From Emticicia sp. CRIBPO (lineage in GTDB: Bacteria; Bacteroidota; Bacteroidia; Cytophagales; Spirosomataceae), in the NCBI RefSeq assembly GCF_009905725.1, contig NZ_JAAAKV010000003.1, forward strand, positions 1 to 64,000: a stretch of DNA of 64,000 nt, read 5' to 3'. The notes below the pieces were generated by a model. That model saw only the letters and a program-made list of their open reading frames with translations, searched no databases and was not told the DNA's origin. Within the stretch, counting starts at the first letter, position 1. The number at the start of each line of letters is the position of its first letter. Shown here in pieces: positions 27,086-36,831 of the stretch. The position numbers were made by a program, and so were the translations under genes.

Positions 27086-29698
27086 CTATTCTATCTTCAG
27101 TTCCTTTTTCCGGGTATTAAACAAACCCGCGGTATCGAGCCGTCGTTTGTTGGTCAGTTTATTGACGCCTTCCTGGGTGGTATCCCTGATCGTACCGTTT
27201 ATTTTCTGGAGTGAGTCGTTCATCATGATATTCATGAGGCTGTCGTTCAGTACATTGGCAGACTCACCGTCGCTGCTGAAACACCCGAGATAATCTTTTT
27301 CGATCTTCATCGTCGGTTTGGCAAATGGCCCCGGACTGTATTCCAGCTTTTTGTCTTTGTAGACCTGTTCCATAAACAAACCGAATATCGGCAAGGCGGA
27401 CTTACTGCCTTCTCCCATACTGCTCTTGAAGTGGATACTCCGGTCGTCGCCACCTACCCAAACCCCGCAAACGAGGTCTTTTGTGAAACCGATGTACCAG
27501 GCATCCGAGTTATTGGAGGTTGTTCCTGTTTTACCGGCTACCTGGCCGCCGTTTCTGAATAACTCTCCGTAATTAAACATTCTTCGGCCCGTTCCGCCTG
27601 ATTCTTCTATGTTGCCTCTCAGCATATATTGCATCAGGTAAGCAGACTCAGGGCTGATGGCATCCCTGGTTTTGGCGTTGAATTCAAACAGTATTTTTCC
27701 TGATTTATCTTCGATCTTAAATACGAAAATGGGTTCGGTATACTTACCTTCATTTAAAAAGACCCCGTAAGCGGCCACCATTTCGTAAAGCGATACATCG
27801 GAAGTGCCCAAACCAATGGAAGCTACTTCGTCGAGTTTGGAGGTAATGCCCAGTTTCTGAGCATATTCGACTACTTTTTTCGGAGTAGACTCAAGGGTCA
27901 GTTGGACGGCCACCGAGTTGATAGACCTGGCCATGGCACTTCTGAGGGTCATGTTGCTGTAACTGAATGTCCCGTTGGCATTTTTAGGTTGCCATATTTT
28001 TATTTCACCGTCTTCTTCGTATTCGGTGCTGATAGGCTTATCCTCCCTGCGGTCGCATGGGGAAAGGTTCAGCGGACCATCGATAGCCGAAGTATAAACC
28101 ACGGGCTTGAATGTTGAACCCGGTTGTCTTTTTCCCTGCTTAACGTGGTCATATTTGAAATAATTATAGTCAATGCCACCTACCCACGACTTCACAAAAC
28201 CGCTCAGAGGGTCAAATGCCATCATCCCGGCCTGTAAAAAGCGTTTGTAATAACGGATCGAGTCCATGTGCGACATCATCACGTCCTGGTCTCCGTCCCA
28301 CGAAAATACCTTCATTTTCATAGGTACATTCATGTATTTGGAGATAGAGTCTTTGTTGTTTTCAAATTTCGTGGCCAGTTTCCGGTAGTAGGTGGTTCTT
28401 TTAGCCACCGTATCGATGAAGCCCGGAATCTCCTCTCCACTTTCATAGGTCCATGGATTTTTGTCTTTCCACTGGTTATTGAAATCTTTCTGCAGGCTTC
28501 GCATGTGCTGCTCCAGGGCCGATTCGGCGTAAGTCTGCATCCTCGAATCGATCGTCGTGTAGATCTTCAGACCGTCGCGGTACAGGTCAATGTCCATTTC
28601 ATTGTCCTTGGCCCATTTTTCTATGAATTTCGAAAGGGCTACTTTGAAATAATTCCCCTGTCCGTCGTAAGGGTTTTCAATATTGATGTCCAGTTTTAAT
28701 TCTTCGGCAATAACTTTGTCTGCTGTTTCCTTATCAAGGTCACCGTTCAATACCATCCTCTGAATAACCGTATTCCTTCTTTTGACAGAGTTTTTCGGAT
28801 TCCTGATCGGGTTATATAAAGTGGTACCTTTCTGCAGACCTACCAGGACGGCAGATTCACCGATGCTCAGTTTGTCGGGAGCCTTGTTGAAATAGGTTTT
28901 AGCCGCGGTTTTGATCCCGTAGGCATTGTTTCCGTAATCAACTGTATTCAGATATAAAGTAGCGATTTCGCCTTTGGTAAATCTCTTTTCAAGCTCGATG
29001 GCCGTGATCCACTCCTTTGATTTGTAAATCAGGGTTTCCACCACAGGAATGTAATACAAAAGCCCTTTCATTTCTTTCCGGCGGGTATTGTACAGGTTTT
29101 TGGCCAATTGTTGTGAAATGGTGCTTCCACCCCCGCGATCGCCGCCTGAAAATATACCTACGGCCACGCTGGCCATCCTTTTAAGGTCAATGCCTGAGTG
29201 TTCGTTAAATCGCTTGTCTTCTGTCGCAATCAGGGCTTTATAAACCCACGGGGAAATTTCAGAGCTGTCAACAGGCGTCCTGTTTTCAGTAAAATATTTC
29301 CCGATCTCAACGCCGTCCGCGGTAAGGATACTCGAAGCTTCCGACAACTTCGGGTTTTGCAGCTGGTCTACACTGGGCATACCGCCGGTCAGCCACAGGA
29401 AATTGGTTTTAATCAGGAAAAGATAGATGATCACCGCAAGAATTCCTCTGAAGAAAAAGGCATAAAGGTTACGGATCACATTCCAGAACCGGCCTTCCTG
29501 GTCAAATTTGTCGTTGAATTTATACTTGGTGTTGTGATACCGGTCAGACAAAAACCTGCCGAAGGCATCGACTCTTTCTTCTCCGAAGATTTTTTTGAGA
29601 AGCCTGACAAAGAATGCCCATAACAGAGATATTTTATCAGAAATAAAGTCGGTTACCGGTTTGAATTTAGAAAACAATTCTCTAATAAAATTTATCAT
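27086..29698 (-). CDS. Class A penicillin-binding protein (PBP1A-type)
   Basis: The 870-aa bifunctional peptidoglycan synthase has an about 80-residue cytoplasmic head and one membrane anchor (about 80-97). A GT51 glycosyltransferase domain follows with catalytic Glu E160 in ATEDKRFNEHSGID, GGSTISQQLAKNLY and ITAIELEKRFTKGEI. The transpeptidase domain has GSTFKP (catalytic Ser and Lys), SIN and KTGTT motifs. The C-terminus is short and Lys/Arg-rich without a SH3 or PASTA domain. All catalytic motifs are intact. A TAATTTTG -7 box (29727-29734, minus strand) lies upstream. Confidence 0.93.
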   Translation of the reverse strand: MINFIRELFSKFKPVTDFISDKISLLWAFFVRLLKKIFGEERVDAFGRFLSDRYHNTKYKFNDKFDQEGRFWNVIRNLYAFFFRGILAVIIYLFLIKTNFLWLTGGMPSVDQLQNPKLSEASSILTADGVEIGKYFTENRTPVDSSEISPWVYKALIATEDKRFNEHSGIDLKRMASVAVGIFSGGDRGGGSTISQQLAKNLYNTRRKEMKGLLYYIPVVETLIYKSKEWITAIELEKRFTKGEIATLYLNTVDYGNNAYGIKTAAKTYFNKAPDKLSIGESAVLVGLQKGTTLYNPIRNPKNSVKRRNTVIQRMVLNGDLDKETADKVIAEELKLDINIENPYDGQGNYFKVALSKFIEKWAKDNEMDIDLYRDGLKIYTTIDSRMQTYAESALEQHMRSLQKDFNNQWKDKNPWTYESGEEIPGFIDTVAKRTTYYRKLATKFENNKDSISKYMNVPMKMKVFSWDGDQDVMMSHMDSIRYYKRFLQAGMMAFDPLSGFVKSWVGGIDYNYFKYDHVKQGKRQPGSTFKPVVYTSAIDGPLNLSPCDRREDKPISTEYEEDGEIKIWQPKNANGTFSYSNMTLRSAMARSINSVAVQLTLESTPKKVVEYAQKLGITSKLDEVASIGLGTSDVSLYEMVAAYGVFLNEGKYTEPIFVFKIEDKSGKILFEFNAKTRDAISPESAYLMQYMLRGNIEESGGTGRRMFNYGELFRNGGQVAGKTGTTSNNSDAWYIGFTKDLVCGVWVGGDDRSIHFKSSMGEGSKSALPIFGLFMEQVYKDKKLEYSPGPFAKPTMKIEKDYLGCFSSDGESANVLNDSLMNIMMNDSLQKINGTIRDTTQEGVNKLTNKRRLDTAGLFNTRKKELKIE

Positions 29699-29726
29699 AT
29701 GGGTGATAATAATGAATACTTCCTCG

Positions 29727-29734
29727 CAAAATTA
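29727..29734 (-). promoter_or_regulatory. -7 promoter box (TAATTTTG) before the PBP gene
   Basis: An exact TAnnTTTG match on the minus strand lies 28 bp before the PBP start, with no good -33 partner. Confidence 0.45.
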
Positions 29735-29868
29735 GAATTCAAATCTAAATTAAAACTATTTTTTTTGATAATTATTGATAATGGTGCGAATGTGAAAATC
29801 TTTTTTGCCTTTAGCGTTTTTTTTTTGCCTTTTATCCTAAATATAGTATTTTTAAAAAATAGAGGTAG

Positions 29869-29876
29869 TAAGTTTG
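29869..29876 (+). promoter_or_regulatory. -7 promoter box (TAAGTTTG) before the ABC transporter genes
   Basis: An exact TAnnTTTG match lies 24 bp before the GTG start at 29901. Confidence 0.5.
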
Positions 29877-29900
29877 AAGATAATTAAAACATGATAGAAA

Positions 29901-30812
29901 GTGAGTAATATTTTAGAAGTTCAGAACATCGTGAAGAACTATTCCAACCACAGAGCTTTGGATGATGTCAGTCTCGTTGTTCCCAAAGGAATTATTTTTG
30001 GATTACTTGGCCCTAACGGAGCGGGCAAAACCTCCCTCATCAGAATTGTTAACCAGATCACAGGACCCGATGAAGGCCACGTTATTTTTAACGGAGAGCC
30101 GCTTCAGGAAAAACACATCTACCAGATCGGGTATCTGCCCGAAGAAAGGGGTTTATACAAAAAAATGAAAGTAGGGGAGCAGCTGTTGTACCTCGCCAGG
30201 CTGAAAGGTCTGAGCAAGTCGGAGGCTATGGACAAGCTGAGATACTGGTTTGAGAAATTCGACATCAAAACCTGGTGGGAGAAAAACGTGGAAGATCTTT
30301 CGAAAGGGATGCAGCAGAAAATACAGTTTGTCGCCACTGTGCTTCATGAACCTAAGCTGATCATCCTGGATGAGCCGTTCTCAGGATTTGACCCTATCAA
30401 TGCCAACCTGATCAAAGACGAGATATTTGAACTGAAAGAAAAAGGCTCCACCATCATATTTTCAACCCACCGCATGGAATCTGTGGAGGAACTTTGTGAC
30501 CACGTGGCCCTTATTGATAAATCCAAGAAGGTACTGGACGGTCCGAAATCCAAGATCAAAGAACAGTTTAAAAGTGACACCTACTCCATCACTTACCAGG
30601 GAGAACTGGATCTGAACAATGAGTATTTTGACATATCGGGCATCACCGAAATAGAATCGGAACTGAATGCCGCGACTTTGAAGCTGAAAACGCAGATAAG
30701 CTCCAATGAACTGATCAAGAGACTCATCAGTGAAGTAGAATTGAAATCATTCAAAGAAAACATCCCATCGATGAACGACATCTTTATCAGGGTCGTAAGC
30801 GGTTCATTTTAA
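29901..30812 (+). CDS. ABC transporter ATP-binding protein (NatA-like)
   Basis: The 303-aa ATPase has Walker A GPNGAGKT (37-44), a Q-loop in IGYLPEERGLY, the signature LSKGMQQK, Walker B IILDEPFSGFDP and the switch His in IIFSTHRM. The C-terminal 90 residues are a DUF4162-type tail common in NatA-like exporters. The start is GTG at 29901; the ATG at 29891 is in another frame and stops after five codons. It pairs with the permease 21 bp downstream. The substrate is unknown. Confidence 0.93.
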   Translation: MSNILEVQNIVKNYSNHRALDDVSLVVPKGIIFGLLGPNGAGKTSLIRIVNQITGPDEGHVIFNGEPLQEKHIYQIGYLPEERGLYKKMKVGEQLLYLARLKGLSKSEAMDKLRYWFEKFDIKTWWEKNVEDLSKGMQQKIQFVATVLHEPKLIILDEPFSGFDPINANLIKDEIFELKEKGSTIIFSTHRMESVEELCDHVALIDKSKKVLDGPKSKIKEQFKSDTYSITYQGELDLNNEYFDISGITEIESELNAATLKLKTQISSNELIKRLISEVELKSFKENIPSMNDIFIRVVSGSF

Positions 30813-30833
30813 ACACATTGAAACTAAATAAAT

Positions 30834-32177
30834 ATGAAAAATATACTACTGATCATCCAGCGTGAATACCTGACCCGGGTCCGGAAAAAATCATTCATTA
30901 TCATGACGGTTGTCGGCCCCCTGTTAATCGGTGTCATGTACGGACTTATCTTCTGGGCGGCTTTATCGTCGATTGATCAGAAAAAGATACTGATCGTTGA
31001 TAAAAGCGGGTTGTTCAGCAATAAATTCAAAGACAGCAAGGAATTTAAATACCAGTTTATCACTGACGACATTGATAAAGCCAAGAAAGGATTCAAAGGA
31101 AGCGGCTTTGACGCATTGGTTTCGATCCCGGAAAATATCCTGGAAAACCCTGCCGGTGTTCAGATATTTGCAGAAAAAGGAGTGCCGCTTGAGCTTCAGA
31201 ACCGTGTAGAGCAATCGATCGAGTCGGAAGTGGAGACGATCCGCCTTACCGAGGCCGGGATCACCAAAAGTGTGCTTGAAAATGCCAAGATCAACATCAA
31301 GTCTGAAACGATCAGCATGGAAGACGGCGGTGAAAAGAAAAGCAGTTCAGGTGCTGCCACGGGCATCGGGTATTTCTGTGCCTTCCTGATCTATATTTCC
31401 GTGTTTATTTACGGAGCCCAGGTCATGAGGGGTATCATGGAAGAAAAGACCAGCAGGATTGTAGAAGTGATCATTTCTTCTGTTAAGCCGTTTCAGCTCA
31501 TGATCGGGAAAATCATCGGGGTGGCCCTGGTGGGTTTGACCCAGTTTACCTTATGGATCGTACTGAGTCTTGGTGTGATGACCATCGGGGGGAAGGTAAT
31601 GGGAGACAAAATGATGGAAAGCCAGTCTGCTATTTCCCAGTCCCAGATATCTAATTTACCTCCTGATGCTCAGAAAATGGCCCGGGAGCAGATGAAATCA
31701 AGCGGAGCCCCTAACATTGTTCCACAGGAGATCATTGGTGCCTTGGGTACCTTGCCTGTGGCTACGATCATTATCGGCTTCCTGTTTTATTTCCTGGGCG
31801 GGTATCTGCTTTACAGTGCCATGTTCGGGGCGGTAGGTTCTGCGGTAGACAGCGACACGGATACGCAGCAATTTATGCTGCCCATTACGATTCCGATCAT
31901 CGCCGCCTTTGTCATTGCACAATTTGTCATACGGGATCCTAACGGCAGTCTGGCCTTCTGGACTTCGATGATACCGTTTACCTCACCGATCATTATGATG
32001 GTAAGGATACCTTTCGGGGTGCCGGCCTGGCAGATCATCCTTTCCATTACATTGCTGATAGGAGGCTTTATTTTCACCACCTGGGTTGCAGCCAGAATCT
32101 ACCGCGTAGGTATCCTGATGTACGGTAAAAAAGTAACCTGGAAAGAAATGATGAAATGGTTGTTCTATAAAGGATAA
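30834..32177 (+). CDS. ABC-2 type transporter permease (NatB-like)
   Basis: The 447-aa product has one N-terminal membrane segment (SFIIMTVVGPLLIGVMYGLIF), a large extracytoplasmic loop (about 45-170) and a C-terminal block of five or so membrane segments with GIMEEKTSRIVEVIISSVKPFQLMIGKIIG, the usual ABC-2 coupling region. It fits the ATPase gene just upstream as an exporter half. NatAB-like pairs export sodium or other substrates; the substrate cannot be read here. A strong bidirectional terminator follows. Confidence 0.9.
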   Translation: MKNILLIIQREYLTRVRKKSFIIMTVVGPLLIGVMYGLIFWAALSSIDQKKILIVDKSGLFSNKFKDSKEFKYQFITDDIDKAKKGFKGSGFDALVSIPENILENPAGVQIFAEKGVPLELQNRVEQSIESEVETIRLTEAGITKSVLENAKINIKSETISMEDGGEKKSSSGAATGIGYFCAFLIYISVFIYGAQVMRGIMEEKTSRIVEVIISSVKPFQLMIGKIIGVALVGLTQFTLWIVLSLGVMTIGGKVMGDKMMESQSAISQSQISNLPPDAQKMAREQMKSSGAPNIVPQEIIGALGTLPVATIIIGFLFYFLGGYLLYSAMFGAVGSAVDSDTDTQQFMLPITIPIIAAFVIAQFVIRDPNGSLAFWTSMIPFTSPIIMMVRIPFGVPAWQIILSITLLIGGFIFTTWVAARIYRVGILMYGKKVTWKEMMKWLFYKG

Positions 32178-32197
32178 AACCTGGATTCAGATAAATT

Positions 32198-32229
32198 AAA
32201 AGCCGCCGGAGGAATCCGGCGGCTTTTTT
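32198..32229. terminator. Bidirectional terminator after the ABC exporter genes
   Basis: AAAAGCCGCCGGA (32198-32210) pairs with TCCGGCGGCTTTTTT across a GGAA loop. It is a strong GC-rich stem with a T run, shared by the convergent ABC and M56 genes. Confidence 0.88.
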
Positions 32230-32246
32230 ATGGGTTGCGGTTTTTT

Positions 32247-33215
32247 TTACTCGGATGCAGGAGTGAAAACAGAATGAGCCGTCCAGGTGGTTTTCAGTTC
32301 AACCTCAACAGATTTTTCCCCGGCCGGTTGGCGGGTTGCCGTAAGGTTTTTCAGCGGAAGGGCTGCCTTCTGCATTTCCTCAGGCAGCTGGTTAATGGCA
32401 GCAGCGAAAATCATCAGCATGACCACAAACGCCGGAACAGCGAACACGTACTTTGCCAGGGCGGATTTGCCGGAACGTTCCCTTTTCAACATCTGGATTC
32501 TTAACTTCAGGTTTTTGTAGTTGAAGAAAGTGTTGGCCAGGGTGTGCGGCGAAACCTGGAATTGCTGAGACAGCAAAAGCATGGCATAGTCGGCTTTTGA
32601 GGCCATGTACTTGCTTGAAACTTCGTCGGCTATAAACTCATGAACATTTTTAATCGCTATTTTATAGAGGTAAATGACCGGGTTGAACCAGCAAAAAACA
32701 GCCAGGATTTCGAAAAATATGACATCAAAAGAATGGACCTGCCTGACATGCACCAGCTCATGTTCATAAATAACGTCATTTTCGGACAGGTTTTTATCTA
32801 CGGTAATTTTCCAGAAAAAGGAAAATGCAGTACCCGGCAACTGGCCCGAACGAAGAGAGGCATCAAGTCTGAAAATATTGACCAGCAGCCTGATGGCGAA
32901 TAAGATCGCTCCACCGACATACAGAAACACCACTACAGATAAACACCAGGAGATAGTATCTTTTTCTGAGCTGACGCTGTCGAGCACCTTTCTGGTGTCC
33001 TCCGTATGAATCAAACCGCTCAGCTGCCGGGTGAATGCCCAGGACTGAACCAGTTCGGTGTTCCATACCGGGATAAGCAATGAAAGGATCGCGGAAAAAA
33101 CCAGGAATATCCTGTTATTGGTATTGTAGGTTTCGTTTCTGAGGAATAACCAGTAGAAACCAAAAAATACAACCAGGAATAGGTTGACTTGCAGAAAGTA
33201 GATGGTCTCGTTCAT
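32247..33215 (-). CDS. BlaR1-like M56 metallopeptidase (simplest of three)
   Basis: The 322-aa product shares the N-terminal layout of its two paralogues: membrane helices near 5-25, 37-52 and about 93-112, and a cytoplasmic zinc-protease with H152-ELV-H156 (EHELVH), then a VHEFIADE segment giving a further Glu ligand. A last hydrophobic helix (about 265-285) leads to a short periplasmic tail of about 45 residues with no recognised domain. BlaR1/MecR1 proteins sense antibiotics or wall damage and cleave the BlaI repressor. It lies 175 bp past the second M56 gene, in the same orientation as BlaI. Confidence 0.85.
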   Translation of the reverse strand: MNETIYFLQVNLFLVVFFGFYWLFLRNETYNTNNRIFLVFSAILSLLIPVWNTELVQSWAFTRQLSGLIHTEDTRKVLDSVSSEKDTISWCLSVVVFLYVGGAILFAIRLLVNIFRLDASLRSGQLPGTAFSFFWKITVDKNLSENDVIYEHELVHVRQVHSFDVIFFEILAVFCWFNPVIYLYKIAIKNVHEFIADEVSSKYMASKADYAMLLLSQQFQVSPHTLANTFFNYKNLKLRIQMLKRERSGKSALAKYVFAVPAFVVMLMIFAAAINQLPEEMQKAALPLKNLTATRQPAGEKSVEVELKTTWTAHSVFTPASE

Positions 33216-33390
33216 TTTCTGTTTTGTTTAAATGTTTAACGCTGTTTATTCAAAAACATTTTTAAGCAATGAAAACCCAATCCAGGGGACAGGGTTTTAA
33301 CACAATTATGAATTGTCAATTTTTATTTCATTAGGGTAAGTGCTCTTACCCCTGAAATAGCTTTTTCATTTTATCTTTTTAAGCCTCACC

Positions 33391-34770
33391 TTACTCAAGC
33401 TGAAAGAATACCGGCATGTTATAATATACCCGGACCGGAAGACCGTTCTGTTTTCCCGGTTTCCATTTCGGCATGGATGAAACTATTTTGACGGCTTCTT
33501 CGTCACATCCGAACCCTATGCCTTTTAATACATGTACATTGCCTATAGAGCCGTCTTTTTCTACTACGAACTTCAGAAAAACCCTGCCTGACACATTCGC
33601 CCGTTGAGCTGAAGCCGGATACTTGATGTTCTGATTAATAAACTTATACATTTCAGATACACCACCTGTAAACTCAGGGTTTTCTTCCACGGCTGTAAAA
33701 ATGACCTGCTTTTCAGGTACTATTTCTATCAGCTCAGGATTAGCCGGTGCAGGGGCGGCCGGTGTTTGATTATAGTGATCCGGAAAAGAAAGAGACAAGT
33801 CGAAACTGTCGCTGGGTATTTCCTCCGGCTTGGTCTTTTCCGGGGTTTCCGTCAAAACCGGGTTGTTTAAGGCCTCGCTTACTTCCCTGAGTTTGATTTC
33901 AGGGGTTTGGATCATTTCCGAAAAACGCTCAGGAGTGGTATTCCTCGCAATGGTAGCAGATGTCAGGATCAGCATACCCAGAAAAACAGGGAGAATCAGA
34001 CCGTATTTAAGCAAAGCTATTTTAGCCGAACGCTTCTTTTTGAGCATCTCTATCCTCAGTTTGAGGGTAGAGCGGTTAAAGAAATTATTAATCAATAACG
34101 TAGGTTGTGTACGGAATTGCTGAGAAAATAGCAACATAGCATAGTCGGCCTTGGAAGGAAGGTAGCTACTTGCTATTTCGTCAGCGATGAACTCGTGTAT
34201 ATGTTTAATAGAGGTTTTATAGTAATAGACAACAGGGTTAAACCAGCACACTATCCCCAGGATTTCAAAAACAAGGATGTCAAAAGAGTGGCCTTGCTCC
34301 ACATGCACCATTTCGTGTTCCATGATGGTGTCGTTTCCACGCAGGTCCTGGTCTACAAATACTTTATTGAAAAACGAAAATGCCCTGACCGAAGGATTTT
34401 CTGACCTCAGTAAACGGTCAAGTTTTAAAACATTGATCAGGAAACGCAGGGAAAAATACAAAGCCCCGGCGATGTAAATGAGTCTGGTCATTTTAAGAAA
34501 AACCCAGTCCGATGCCTGCTCAGGCCGGCTTTTGATGATGATGTCGCTCAGGTCATAGGAATAAATGATCTGGTTGGCTTCGCGGGTGATGATCCACGAC
34601 TGCACCAGTTCAGAGTTCCACAGTGGTATGGCGAACGAAAAGAACGCGGAACCTACCAGGTAGATCCTGTTATTCGTATTGAAGGTTTCTTTTCTCAGAA
34701 ATGACCAGTAAAATCCATAAAAAACGGCCAAAAACAGATTGACTTGAATTAAATAGTTGATCCAGTTCAT
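33391..34770 (-). CDS. BlaR1-like M56 metallopeptidase with TonB C-terminal domain
   Basis: The 459-aa product has the same membrane/protease block as its neighbours (zinc site EHEMVH, H152; then HEFIADE), a helix near 260-275, a Pro-rich linker, and a C-terminal TonB-like domain (about 365-459) marked by YPASAQRANVSGRVFLKFVV and MPKWKPGKQNG. TonB-C domains on M56 proteins are common in Bacteroidota but their sensing role is not settled. It lies 36 bp downstream of the third M56 gene and 175 bp upstream of the first. Confidence 0.88.
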   Translation of the reverse strand: MNWINYLIQVNLFLAVFYGFYWSFLRKETFNTNNRIYLVGSAFFSFAIPLWNSELVQSWIITREANQIIYSYDLSDIIIKSRPEQASDWVFLKMTRLIYIAGALYFSLRFLINVLKLDRLLRSENPSVRAFSFFNKVFVDQDLRGNDTIMEHEMVHVEQGHSFDILVFEILGIVCWFNPVVYYYKTSIKHIHEFIADEIASSYLPSKADYAMLLFSQQFRTQPTLLINNFFNRSTLKLRIEMLKKKRSAKIALLKYGLILPVFLGMLILTSATIARNTTPERFSEMIQTPEIKLREVSEALNNPVLTETPEKTKPEEIPSDSFDLSLSFPDHYNQTPAAPAPANPELIEIVPEKQVIFTAVEENPEFTGGVSEMYKFINQNIKYPASAQRANVSGRVFLKFVVEKDGSIGNVHVLKGIGFGCDEEAVKIVSSMPKWKPGKQNGLPVRVYYNMPVFFQLE

Positions 34771-34806
34771 ACTTCACGTCGTTATAGGTTGAGAATCGGT
34801 CAGTTA

Positions 34807-36798
34807 TTATTTAGGTTGAATAGTGCGGTTTTTTTTAGTTGTGATGACGATGACCCCGTTTTTACCTTTTTCTCCATAGATGACTGCCGATTGAGAGTCT
34901 TTGATGACTGATATCGACTGAATATCATCAGGATTCATATCTCTTATTTTAAAAGCTTCTTTTTCTACACCATCCACGATGAAAAGAGGGGGATTTTTGG
35001 CGAAATCATCATCAGGTGAGGTGATATTCATGGAATATCCGTTGCCCTGGGCAGGTCTGGCCTGGTTGGCATATCCGGTGACCCTCACCCTGACAGGTTC
35101 GTTTTTGTCGTGACTACTGACGCCCACGCCTGAGGTTGAACGCAAGGACAGAACTTTCCCTTCCTGGGGTCGTGCTGTGGTGTAAAGCCTGGAACCACCC
35201 GGTTCCACGCCGTCTACTTTCCCTCTCAGCCTGATACCTGTAATGGTGTTCGATTGAGAGTTGACGGTATTCAGGGGCTTGTTTTTATCCAGCTGGAAAC
35301 TGATCGGCATGTTGAAATAGACATCCACCGGTTTGCCGTTTTGCACACCCGGATTCCACTTAGGCATGGTAGCGACCACACGTACGGCTTCTTCATCACA
35401 TCCGTATCCGACACCCTGTAGAATCTGTATGTTTGACACAGTGCCTGTGCTGCTGACGATGAATTTGAGGAATACCCGGCCTTCTTTGTGATTTTCCCTG
35501 GCTTCTGAAGGATAAGAGATGTTCTCGGCGATGTATCTGTACATGGCGTCCTGCCCTCCCGGAAACTCAGGTTGCTGTTCCACCACCGTAAAAACGGGCT
35601 TGCTCATTATTTCAACGGAATTTTCGGCAGGACTCAGTGTTCCGGTCACCTCAGATCCCGTTTCCGGTTTGGTTAATTTTATGGTTAACTCTTTGAAGTC
35701 ACTTGTATTGACTTCTACTGTCCTGTAACCTGGGAAAGAAACTACAATGATGGCATTCACTGCTACGTCATTCATGATAAAATGACCGTTGACGTCGGTA
35801 TAGGCTCCTTTGGTTTTGTCTTTAAAAGTCACTGCAGCACCTGGCAGGGGTTCACCGGTTTCGTCTGTTACCCGGCCTTTAAGTACCCTCGTTTTATCGT
35901 TGTCGATAATGGCTTCAAACGTCGTGGCCGGCATCTCTATCAGCTCAGATATGCTTTCAGTTGAAGAAGATCTCGCAATGGTGGCAGAAGTAAGGACCAG
36001 CATGGCGATAAATACCGGAACGATCATGCCGTACTTCAGCAGGGCCGTTTTGGCAGAGCGTTCTTTGCCGAGCATCTTGATCCTCAGTTTTAAGGTGGAA
36101 TGGCTGTAAAAATGATTAGCCAGGTGTTGGGTTGGTGCGTGGAATTGTTGCGAGAAAAGTAAAAGAGCATAGTCTGCTTTTGACGTAAGATGCCTGCTGG
36201 CTATCTCGTCGGCTATGAATTCATGTATGTTTTTAATGGAAATCTTATACAGATAAACGACGGGGTTTAACCAGCAAATGATACCGATGATCTCAAAAAA
36301 GATCACATCAAAAGAGTGCACCTGCTTTCTGTGTACCTGCTCGTGTTCGTAAATGGTATCGCTGCCTTTCAATTGCTGATCTACAAATACCTTATTGAAG
36401 AATGAAAATGCTTTTACAGACGGTTCTTCAGATCGCATCAACTGGTTTAACCTGAAAATGTTGGTCATAAACCTGATCAGAAACACAAAAACACCTGCTC
36501 CGTAAATGATCATCAGTATTTGGGCCACATCCATTGAACTGGGTTCATCGGGATGGCTGCTGACGATCAGTTCGCTGAGTTCGTAGCTGTAAATAATCTG
36601 GCTGGCTTCCTGGGTGATGATCCATGACTGCACGAGCTCTGAGTTCCAGAAAGGGATCGCAAACGAAAGGAAAGCAGAAAATACAAGGTATATCCTGTTA
36701 TTGGTATTAAAAGTTTCATTTCTCAACAAAAGCCAGTAGAAACCATAAAACACAACTAAGAAGAGGTTGGCTTGCAGAAAATAGGCGATCCAGTTCAT
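34807..36798 (-). CDS. BlaR1-like M56 metallopeptidase with CRD, TonB and plug-like domains
   Basis: The 663-aa product is the longest of the three M56 paralogues. The zinc site is EHEQVH (H152), then IHEFIADE, with the same helices as the others. After the last helix it carries a carboxypeptidase-regulatory-like repeat (about 310-385, GRVTDETGEPLPGAAV), a TonB-C-like domain (about 410-500, YPSEARENHKEGRVFLKF and MPKWNPGVQNG), and a C-terminal plug-like segment (about 570-660) with PLFIVDGVEK, DIQSISVIKDSQSAVIYG and NGVIVITTKK, which matches the SusC-type receptor plug signature. It directly follows BlaI (33 bp), so it is first of the array to be translated. Confidence 0.88.
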   Translation of the reverse strand: MNWIAYFLQANLFLVVFYGFYWLLLRNETFNTNNRIYLVFSAFLSFAIPFWNSELVQSWIITQEASQIIYSYELSELIVSSHPDEPSSMDVAQILMIIYGAGVFVFLIRFMTNIFRLNQLMRSEEPSVKAFSFFNKVFVDQQLKGSDTIYEHEQVHRKQVHSFDVIFFEIIGIICWLNPVVYLYKISIKNIHEFIADEIASRHLTSKADYALLLFSQQFHAPTQHLANHFYSHSTLKLRIKMLGKERSAKTALLKYGMIVPVFIAMLVLTSATIARSSSTESISELIEMPATTFEAIIDNDKTRVLKGRVTDETGEPLPGAAVTFKDKTKGAYTDVNGHFIMNDVAVNAIIVVSFPGYRTVEVNTSDFKELTIKLTKPETGSEVTGTLSPAENSVEIMSKPVFTVVEQQPEFPGGQDAMYRYIAENISYPSEARENHKEGRVFLKFIVSSTGTVSNIQILQGVGYGCDEEAVRVVATMPKWNPGVQNGKPVDVYFNMPISFQLDKNKPLNTVNSQSNTITGIRLRGKVDGVEPGGSRLYTTARPQEGKVLSLRSTSGVGVSSHDKNEPVRVRVTGYANQARPAQGNGYSMNITSPDDDFAKNPPLFIVDGVEKEAFKIRDMNPDDIQSISVIKDSQSAVIYGEKGKNGVIVITTKKNRTIQPK

Positions 36799-36831
36799 AA
36801 AGTTAACGGGTTGAATATTTTTTTACGGGTT

